Source: Galeopsis tetrahit
Taxonomy: Eukaryota; Streptophyta; Magnoliopsida; Lamiales; Lamiaceae
NCBI GenBank assembly: GCA_963675135.1
Contig: OY776119.1
Location: forward strand, 79,291,727-79,355,726
Direction of reading: 5' to 3'
DNA: 64,000 nucleotides
Shown: positions 54,729-64,000 of the stretch, piece after piece
Position numbering within the stretch: the first letter of the stretch is position 1
Layout: the number at the start of each line of letters is the position of its first letter
The notes under the pieces: model-generated
The model's database searches: none
Told to the model about the DNA's origin: nothing
What the model saw: the letters and a program-made list of their open reading frames with translations, nothing else
Translations under genes and position numbers: made by a program

Positions 54729-54865
54729 TATATATTAAGAGCAAACGTAGTTTATAATAGTTAATTTTTTTGTTAAGTGATCATTTTTCTTAATCTGTAA
54801 GTTTTTTTTTTTTGACGGGAACTTAATCTGTAAGTTGACTGAGCACAGTTTTACATATTGTCTAT

Positions 54866-57800
54866 TGTTGTAAAACAACTTAAAAGTATAACTCCATATG
54901 TGAAATAAGTAAACAAGATATAGAGATAGCATAGAAATACTTTATTCCACCTTCAAGTGTTTACTACAACATTTGCACCCCTATTTATAAGTCTCAATAC
55001 AAGCTTGAGAAGATGAAATGAAAGGTCCACTGTTAATGTAAATACATGAACAATCTATGAATATCAAAGGGCACATGGTGGATATTATGAAGAAAATAAA
55101 TGGACATTCATATAATATAAATATTATTCATAACACTCCCCCTTGAATGTCCATTATATACGATCACACCTTACCTTATTAGGTAAAAATGAGAAGAAAC
55201 GTGTGTTAACTCCCTCTGATGATTACATCACTTCACATCCTTAAGACTTCGCATTCCAATTTTGTATCTCAATTTCTCAAACGTTGAAGTAGGTAAATAC
55301 TTGGTAAATAAATCAGCCAAGTTATCACATGAACGAATTTGTTGCATACTAACATCATCCTTTTGCTGAAGATCGTGGGTAAAGGAGAATTTAGGATCAA
55401 TATATTTTATCCTATCACCTTTGATAAATCCCTCCGTTAGTTGGGCAACACATGCAACATTGTTTTCATATATCATAGTACATTGAATTATTTTTCACTG
55501 AGTTTAATCCACATTGTCCATAAATATGTTGTGTGACGGTACGCAACCAAACACATTCACGACTTGCCTCGTGAATTGCTAGGATCTCTGCATGGTTAGA
55601 TGAAATAGCAACTAAAGTTTGTTTAATAGAACGCCATGAAATAGCTGTACCTCCATATGTGAACAAATAACCTGTTTGCGATTGGGCTTTGTGCGGATCT
55701 TATAAGTAAACTGCATCTGCATAACCAACTAAACAAGGTTCTGATAAGATTAAAAAATATAAATTCATATTCATTATCCCTATAAGGTATCGAAAAATAT
55801 GTTTAACCTCATTCCAATGCCTACGAGTTGGAGAAGAATTATATATTTCTAATAAATTAATAACAAATTATATATTAGCCTAATGTTGCTAGCAAGATAC
55901 ATTGGTGCACCTATTGCACTCAAATATGGTACTTCTTGACTAAATAGTTCTTCATTTTCTTCGCGAGGTCGAAATGGATCTTTCGCTATATTTAGTGAAC
56001 GCACAACCATAGATGTGCTTAAAGGATGTGTTTAATCCATATAAAATCATTTCAACACTTTCATAACATAAGTGGATTGATGCACAAAAATCTCATTATC
56101 AAAGTATAAAATTTGAAAACCCAAACAAAATTTTGTTTTACAAAAATCATTCATTTCAAATTTCCACTTAAGAGAAGCCACGGCCTTTGATAACTATGTA
56201 GGTATCCTAATGATATTCAAATTATCAACATATACAACAATAATCACATATTCACATCCAGATTTTTTAATAAAAACATAGGGTATATATGATCATTGTT
56301 ATACCCCTCCTTAATCAAGAATGAATCAAACAATTGCACCACATGCGACCAAATTGCTTTAATCCATATAAGGTTTTGCTCAACTTGACTGAATACATGT
56401 TTTGAGAATTCTCATTTTTCATTATCGGTACCTTTAATCCCTCGGGGATTGCCATATAAATATCTTTCTCTAATGAGACGTATAAATATGTTGTAACGAC
56501 ATCTAATAGACGCATTTCAAGTTTTTATTGCACTGCCAGACTTACTAAATAACGAAAAGTTATTGCATCCACCATAGGAGAATAAGTCTCCTCATAATTA
56601 ACACCTGGCCTTTGGGTAAAACCTTGTGCGACAAGCCGTGCTTTATACCTCACGATTTCATTTTTCTCATTTCTTTTTTGCACAATTACTCATTTATGCC
56701 CCCACGATTTTTATACCATTAGGTGTACAGACAAAAGGTCCGAAACTTTTCGTTTAATAAGAGATTGAAATTCTGCATTTATTGCGTCTTTCCATATTGG
56801 TCAATCATCTTGTTTTCTACATTCATCAATAGATGTAGGTTCAGGATCCTCATCATCTTCCATTATATTAAGCGCTACATTATATTCACAGATATTGTCG
56901 ACGTCGATTTCATTTCGGTTCCATCTTTCTCCTGTTCTGACATAATTTGTCGATATTTCATCATTTTTGGGCGTCTGAAATATCATTTTCTGGGACTTTA
57001 AGTAGTATGTCAGATTTTTCAACAGGATTGTTCACATTATGACCATCCTCAATGTTTGCTCCTTTTATATTTCGAGAATTTTTATCTTTGGAACCAAGAG
57101 GTCTACCACACTTCAGGCGTGCCGTAGACTCATTTGCCATGGAAGATGGTCCTTAAAGGACATCAATTCTATTAGGAGCATTAGCAGCTGTAATATAAGA
57201 TTTTGTAACTTCTTTAAGGTCAGTAAATGCGTCTGGCAGTTGATTCACAATCTTTTGCAAATGAATTATCTTTTCAATTTCAAGTTCACACTACTTTGTA
57301 CGAGGATCCATGCAATTCAATGATAATTCATTTCAATACATATTCATTTCCAGCTGCTTACTTTTCCCCCCCAATGTTGGGAAAGTTGTCTTCATCAAAA
57401 TGACAATTACCAAACATTTTCGTGAATAGATCTCCAGTCAATGGTTTTAAGTATTTAATAATAGACGGAGATTCATACCCAACATATACCCCTATTCTCC
57501 TTTGGGGACCCATCTTTGTGCGTTGTGGTGGAGCAATCGGTACATATACAACACATCCAAAAGTTCTTAGATGGGATATATATGGTTCCTGACCTTAAAC
57601 CATTTGTATGGGGGAAATGCTATGATAACTTGTTGGCATGATACGCACAAGTGTTGTCGTAGGCAATATAACATGATCCCAAGCTAAAATAGGGAGTTTT
57701 TATTTTATCAATATTGGTCGGACAATCAATGGAATATGCTTTATAAGTGATGCAACAAAAAATGTTCTATATGTATGGACATGAGCAACCAGATGCTCAA

Positions 57801-60117
57801 TATGTATTTCAATTGATATACAATAAACATTGAAAGCTTTGAGATGAAAATTCACCAACATTTTCAAGGCGAATTGTCTTAGACTCTTAATTGCATTATC
57901 ATGAAATTGTACTCGCAATCGTATTATTTTGTCCCAATAACTTTGCAAAAAACCAAACTGCAAGATGACAATAAGCATACATGTGACCACTTAGTCGATG
58001 CATCAATCAAAATCATAAAATATCTAAATGGCCCACTCAGCGGATGTATGTGTCCGCATATATCCCCTTGAATACGTTATAAGAACATAAAATTTTCATG
58101 CTCAAATTTAGCTTGTGATGGCTTTATAATTAATTTTCCTTGTGAACAAGCAGCACATGAAAATTCATTGGGTTGTAGCATTTTTCGATTTTTCAATGGA
58201 TGCCTACATGAATTTTCTACAATTTTTCGCATCATTATGGAACCGAGATGGTCCAACTGGTCATGCCAAACATTAATTTCGCTAGTAACCTTTTGGTTTA
58301 CTACGACATAAATTTCAATTGTTCTTATCCTCGTGGAATACATATCCGAGGACAAAGCGGGTAACTTTTCCAACATACATTTCTTTTCCGCAACAATTGT
58401 AGTAACATTAAGGTACTCAATATTGCCTTCATTCGTAGTATCAAGATGATATCCATTCAAACGAATATCGTTAAAACTTAATAAATTTCTTTGAGACTTT
58501 CCAGAGGATAAGGCATCATTGATAATGAATTTTGTCACTCTGGATAATAGAATATTGGCTCTTCCAAAGCCTTCAATTATTTTTGTATAACCAGATATTG
58601 TATTTACATTAGCTTCTCTCCATTTTAAATGTGAGAATAATTTCGTCTTGTTGAATATAGTGTGCGCAGTAACACTATCCACGAGACATAGATCTTCATC
58701 TTCTTCCTTAAATGTTGATGTTGTCATACCATTTTCCATTTCTTTTATTAAAAAAAAATATATAAAAGTAATATATTTGCAATCTAATTATTTTTATTTT
58801 ATGAAAATGCAATAGCCATTTATATTATAAAGAAGAGAAATATTAAGATATTGCATAATATAAGAAAACAAACATTAATAATAGATTATCGAAGAAAATT
58901 GTGATTGAGTATTATAACACTTTAATTACCACCTTTAGAGTGGGTAAGATCATCAACAACATCAAATTGTGTTATATCAATCATTTCATTATCGAGTTCA
59001 CTATTCACATAATTTGTTTCAACTATTTTCTCTTTTTCTTTAATGTTCAAAATTTTACTTTCCCTTTTGTAGACCTTTAAAATTCAGATGAGTATTATAA
59101 TCATTTTGTAATAGGTCTCGGTCAAAACCATGTCCTCGTTCGAGGCCTGAAAATTCATTAATTTTATCAGCCACCAAGAGATATGAAATTAGTTCGGAAT
59201 ATTTAGTAAAACCCTTCTCACGATATTGTTGTTGCAAAATATATCACATTAGAATCATGAAATGTGGAGAATGACTTTTCAAGCATACCATCATCACTAA
59301 TATTTTCTCCACATAATTTCAATTGAGAAGTGATTCTGAACATAATTGAATTGTACTCACTCACGGATTTATAATCATATATTTCTTTAAAATTTATCCA
59401 CAATTAAAGTGAATCTTTCACCGTGAGGTATTCAACTTTCAATCCTTCATCAAGATAGTGGCAAAGGAAAATCATGGCTTCGGTCATTTGGTCATATTTT
59501 TTATTATATGCTTTATTTGCCACTTTTATGGGATCCCCAAGACCCATGGCATCCAAATGAATTTCAACAATATCAAAAATTCATTATAATTTTTTTCAAT
59601 AATATCAAGAGCCACAAATTTAAATTTTGTCAAGTTTGACATGTTGGAAACTATCAAATAAACAAGATATTGATTAATTGTAAAATAACATAATCATCAA
59701 AATAGTAATGAAATAAGAGATGACAAATAAATATTGTAAGATAATATATTCTAAACATTTCAATACATACCTACGTACAATACCTGGAATGTATCATTAT
59801 CTGAATTTCGCCGGTAGAAATATTTTACGAGCTTCGTGCTGATAACGTGTTGTAAAACAACTTAAAAGTATAACTCCATATGTGAAATAAGTAAACAAGA
59901 TATAGAGATAGCATAGAAATACTTTATTCCACCTTCAAGTGTTTACTACAACATTTGCACCCCTATTTATAAGTCTCAATACAAGCTTGAGAAGATGAAA
60001 TGAAAGGTCCACTATTAATGTAAATACATGAACAATCTATGAATATCAAAGGGCACATGATGGATATTATGAAGGAAATAAATGGACATTCATATAATAT
60101 AAATATTATTCATAACA
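54866..60117 (-). mobile_element. Copia C, array copy 3 (with gag-pol pseudogene 55228-59642)
   Basis: Copy of 39416-44667 at +15450 with the same flanks and defects. Confidence 0.95.
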
Positions 60118-60569
60118 TCTATTAATTATTAGGGGGTGTATTCAATTGAGATTCTATTGGATTTTTTTGGACTTTTAAAATCTGGGGTATTCAATTCGGA
60201 TTTTTAAAAGTCTTTCAAAATTTGAGGTATTCAATACGGATTTTAAAAAGTCTTTAGAAATCTTTAGGTATTCAACAATATATGGATTTTAATACTATGG
60301 CATCCCAATCAAAAGGCGCGTGGATGAAGAAGGGCGGCTTGGTGTTGGCCCTTGAGTGAACGCGCGGCTACGTATTTCGAGGGCAGGATTGCGTGTGGAA
60401 GTGTAAAAGGCCTGAAGCCTTCTGAGGGTAATTATTACGAAGGGAATCAAATCAGTAATATTTCGAAGGGTATTTTAAGGAATGGAATACATCTTTAATA
60501 TCTATCTCAGTGTTATTATTTTCCTACTCTCCTAAAAATTATTCTTTTTATGAGAGTAGGGGGAGTGGT

Positions 60570-61297
60570 TGATGCAGATAAATATGTCGCTCTCTGAGAA
60601 GTCGACACGTGGAAACGGGATAAATTATGATAGTTGTGATTAGGTCAATACACCGAAGAAATAGGATTAATATACCCCTGGGCTTAAGCAGGGAAATTAG
60701 AGAAATTAGGGTGATTGGGCCTTTAGCCCATATTTGGAGAGATTAATAGCCCTTGGGCCTGGAAGGATCCGGCCCAAATAGGGGACGAATAGTTAATCTT
60801 TTCTAGCCAAGTCAAATGAGTGGGTCAACCCACGAAGATAGGGGCGGATATGCTGAAGAACCAAGTCTCCAGGGAGAGTGAGACCGATTCTTTAGGGAAT
60901 GGGCCGAAGATATAGGGAGAACGAGTCTTTCCCTCTCCGAAAAGAGGGGCCAGGTATATAAACAGGTGATTTCCGTATTCTTACTTACGTTTTGACATAA
61001 TATACACACTTTTATGAAATACACGCTGAATTGAGAAGAAACAGCATTATATTCGCCGGAATTCCCTAGAAATACAGGGGAATTCCTCTTTGATTTCGCC
61101 TACAACCGATTCTGACTTGAGCGTCGGAGCTTCTACGCCGGAGCCCCCCCCTCAGGCGTACTTTTGCAGGTCATTTTCGGATCCTCAAGGAGATTTACTT
61201 GAAGACTGCCGAGGATAAAACGAGCGATTTGATTCGTGATTAGCAGTGCTCGTAGAGGAACAACTGATATCTCAAGGCGTTCTTTTTCGACGCATCA
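60570..61297 (+). repeat. Gypsy LTR, array copy 4
   Basis: Copy of 37395-38122 with one private substitution (61154). Confidence 0.93.
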
Positions 61298-62170
61298 TAT
61301 ATATACTATATAAAGTTTATATATTAATTCGGGACGAGTCGGATACTCGCGGACATAAGACCCAAACCCGACTCATACTCAATACGGGGCGAATCCAACC
61401 TGGCCCAAAGCTCGCGGTGTGTGGGATGGGTACCCACATATCGGGTTAATATTGTTATCTATACTTAATTCTGATCTTTCGTTTTATTTGAGAGAATCCG
61501 TTGAAATCTGTGGTTTTTAGAAGAGATTTTGGATAGTGAAATTTATTTATATTTTTGGAGAATCCAAAAAAATGCATAGAGTATTAAAATCCATTGTTGA
61601 ATAACTAAATAATTTTAAAAATAATTTTAAAGACTTTTTAAAATTCGTATTGAATACCTTCGAATTTTTAAAGACTTTTGAAAATACAAATTGAATACTC
61701 CCAGACTTTGAAAGTCCAAAAAAATCCTATAGAATCCACAACCAATAATGGTGGAGATATTGATGAGAATCAATATTAATATTTGATTTATATTTAAGAG
61801 ATTTGTTTTGATTTTATTATATTTAGTATTTTTATTATAAATAGATAAGTTTTAGAGTGTTATTAGGGAGTTTAATTGATTAATAAAATATAAGAGTTTA
61901 TCTCAGTATCTCCTTTACGTATTTTTCAAAGTATGATAAAATAATAGATAGAGTAGAAGTGATGTGATTTGGAGAGAGAAATAATTTGTCAAAAATGGAA
62001 TGATAAAATAATAGATAGAGTAGAAGTGATGTGATTTGGAGAGAGAAAATAATTTGCCAAAAATGGAATGAAAACTTATTGTGGGACATAAAAAAAACTT
62101 ATATGGGACGGAGGGAGTAGTTGTTTTCCTTCATTGTATATTAATATTAGTTTGTAATAATTACAAAATA

Positions 62171-62453
62171 CTCCCTCCGTATTTTTTTGTAAGATGTTTT
62201 AGAGTAATTGACTAGAATTAAGAAAATGTATATTTTGACAAATATACCCTTAGATAATGAAGGAGATTTCTAATTACATTAATGTCATTCTATAACACAC
62301 ATTAGTTAATTAGAGTAATTTAGAAATTATGATTGTTTCCAAAGTTAAAGGGAGGGCATAAATGGAATAAATCGAGTAAAAATTCTAAAACATCTTACAT
62401 TTATGTACGAGAGAAAAGGTCTAAAACATCTTACAATAAAAAAACGGAGGGAG
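62171..62453. mobile_element. Stowaway MITE, array copy 4
   Basis: Copy of 38996-39278 carried by the array. Confidence 0.93.
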
Positions 62454-62590
62454 TATATATTAAGAGCAAACGTAGTTTATAATAGTTAATTTTTTTGTTA
62501 AGTGATCATTTTTCTTAATCTGTAAGTTTTTTTTTTTTGACGGGAACTTAATCTGTAAGTTGACTGAGCACAGTTTTACATATTGTCTAT

Positions 62591-63750
62591 TGTTGTAAAA
62601 CAACTTAAAAGTATAACTCCATATGTGAAATAAGTAAACAAGATATAGAGATAGCATAGAAATACTTTATTCCACCTTCAAGTGTTTACTACAACATTTG
62701 CACCCCTATTTATAAGTCTCAATACAAGCTTGAGAAGATGAAATGAAAGGTCCACTGTTAATGTAAATACATGAACAATCTATGAATATCAAAGGGCACA
62801 TGGTGGATATTATGAAGAAAATAAATGGACATTCATATAATATAAATATATCACGATATTGTTGTTGCAAAATATATCACATTAGAATCATGAAATGTGG
62901 AGAATGACTTTTCAAGCATACCATCATCACTAATATTTTCTCCACATAATTTCAATTGAGAAGTGATTCTGAACATAATTGAATTGTACTCACTCACGGA
63001 TTTATAATCATATATTTCTTTAAAATTTATCCACAATTAAAGTGAATCTTTCACCGTGAGGTATTCAACTTTCAATCCTTCATCAAGATAGTGGCAAAGG
63101 AAAATCATGGCTTCGGTCATTTGGTCATATTTTTTATTATATGCTTTATTTGCCACTTTTATGGGATCCCCAAGACCCATGGCATCCAAATGAATTTCAA
63201 CAATATCAAAAATTCATTATAATTTTTTTCAATAATATCAAGAGCCACAAATTTAAATTTTGTCAAGTTTGACATGTTGGAAACTATCAAATAAACAAGA
63301 TATTGATTAATTGTAAAATAACATAATCATCAAAATAGTAATGAAATAAGAGATGACAAATAAATATTGTAAGATAATATATTCTAAACATTTCAATACA
63401 TACCTACGTACAATACCTGGAATGTATCATTATCTGAATTTCGCCGGTAGAAATATTTTACGAGCTTCGTGCTGATAACGTGTTGTAAAACAACTTAAAA
63501 GTATAACTCCATATGTGAAATAAGTAAACAAGATATAGAGATAGCATAGAAATACTTTATTCCACCTTCAAGTGTTTACTACAACATTTGCACCCCTATT
63601 TATAAGTCTCAATACAAGCTTGAGAAGATGAAATGAAAGGTCCACTATTAATGTAAATACATGAACAATCTATGAATATCAAAGGGCACATGATGGATAT
63701 TATGAAGGAAATAAATGGACATTCATATAATATAAATATTATTCATAACA
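62591..63750 (-). mobile_element. Copia C, array copy 4, internal deletion
   Basis: The left LTR lacks its last bases (junction 62849/62851) and is joined directly to the gag region; the right LTR (63481-63750) and TCTAT flank are complete. Only part of the gag pseudogene remains (62851-63275). Confidence 0.94.
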
Positions 63751-63764
63751 TCTATTAATTATTA

Positions 63765-64000
63765 GGGGGTGTATTCAATTGAGATTCTATTGGATTTTTT
63801 TGGACTTTTAAAATCTGGGGTATTCAATTCGGATTTTTAAAAGTCTTTCAAAATTTGAGGTATTCAATACGGATTTTAAAAAGTCTTTAGAAATCTTTAG
63901 GTATTCAACAATATATGGATTTTAATACTATGGATTTCGTTGGATTCTCCTTAAAAATATAAATAAATTTCACTATTCAAAATCTCTTCTAAAAGCAGAG
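63765..64000 (+). mobile_element. MITE-like arm, uncut copy running off the window
   Basis: Same start as 44682, but it continues past ATGG (63930-63933) into ATTTCGTTGGATTCTCC and beyond, i.e. the pre-duplication right flank. Its whole visible length is the reverse complement of 38333-38565. Confidence 0.65.

Larger units (their letters stand above)
52572..60296 (+). repeat. Array unit 3 (7725 bp)
   Basis: Same as unit 2 except C to G at 53426 in the LTR C-run and G retained at the site matching 49969. It shares the C at 58038 with unit 2. Confidence 0.95.
37122..63929 (+). repeat. Head-to-tail tandem array of a 7725-bp unit (3 full units and 1 deleted unit)
   Basis: Units run 37122-44846, 44847-52571, 52572-60296 and 60297-63929. 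The first three are the same length and differ at only a handful of bases by eye. Each joins the MITE-like arm (ending AATACT) to the gypsy interior (CATCCC) across ATGG. The last unit continues past ATGG into the native right flank (ATTTCG), and the first is continuous with the gypsy interior on its left, so both outer borders of the duplication are visible. The fourth unit lacks 4093 bp. Confidence 0.95.
60297..63929 (+). repeat. Array unit 4, shortened to 3633 bp
   Basis: Follows unit 3 in phase. It lacks the segment matching 39675-43767 (4093 bp, one filler A at 62850), so it keeps the gypsy LTR, the MITE, the Copia C left LTR (minus about 11 bp) and the gag end with the right LTR. Private change C to A at 61154. 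Confidence 0.95.

Noticed and set aside
47141..60117. Independent transpositions of Copia C
   Set aside because: All copies share the same flanks, internal defects and exact 7725-bp spacing; they were copied by tandem duplication.
45120..61297. Solo LTRs of the gypsy element at each array unit
   Set aside because: Each is preceded by 273 bp of gypsy interior with its PPT and lacks a target duplication on both sides, so they are array copies and not LTR-LTR recombination products.
1..64000. Host protein genes, tRNA or rRNA genes
   Set aside because: None found; all long frames belong to transposable elements, and tRNA resemblance is limited to the primer-binding sites.

Overview
This window is plant nuclear DNA made almost entirely of nested and tandemly amplified transposable elements. 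I see no ordinary host gene. Evidence for a plant: Copia and Gypsy LTR retrotransposons of plant lineages with a tRNA-iMet primer site, a Stowaway-type MITE (CTCCCTCCGT termini, TA target duplication), and short GT-AG introns. A eudicot is likely, but I cannot name the species.

Layout. (1) Positions 1-38122 are one Ty3/gypsy element of the Tat/Ogre type (plus strand, 5' end outside the window). Its polyprotein has gag, protease, RT and a second, archaeal-type RNase H. Its integrase is split by two insertions. After pol come three blocks of short tandem repeats, then an antisense gene of three exons, a polypurine tract and a 728-bp 3' LTR. (2) Copia element A (4449-18489, minus strand, TSD ATGAA) and Copia element B (19010-32491, plus strand, TSD CTAGT) belong to one family. 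They sit head to head only about 520 bp apart in the gypsy integrase and form a giant inverted repeat. Each has 1.7-kb LTRs, gag, pol and a third ORF of about 1000 codons between pol and the 3' LTR. A is broken at the RT YVDD motif by a 44-nt foreign segment; B has a nonsense codon in integrase and lacks the start of ORF3. (3) From 37122 to 63929 a 7725-bp unit is repeated head to tail: three full copies and a fourth with a 4.1-kb internal deletion. The unit carries the last 273 bp of the gypsy interior, its 3' LTR, a half MITE-like arm, a Stowaway MITE, an old degenerate 5.25-kb Copia element (C, minus strand, TSD TCTAT) and the start of another MITE-like arm. Unit junctions show 4-bp microhomology (ATGG).

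The most notable observation is that in both A and B the pol frame cannot be reached from gag by frameshifting, because a stop precedes it. A 74-nt GT-AG interval, with phase 0 at both ends and containing TACTAAC, would remove both stops and join gag to protease in frame. This suggests splicing as the switch between Gag and Gag-Pol in this family. Other points of interest are dense TACTGATCT motif arrays in U3 and upstream of ORF3, the spliced antisense gene of the gypsy element, and the satellite-like repeats in its 3' region.

Order of events by inference: Copia C and the MITEs are oldest; the gypsy element inserted next to them; the 7.7-kb tandem amplification and the A and B insertions followed. 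B (about 9 LTR mismatches by eye) appears older than A (about 4).
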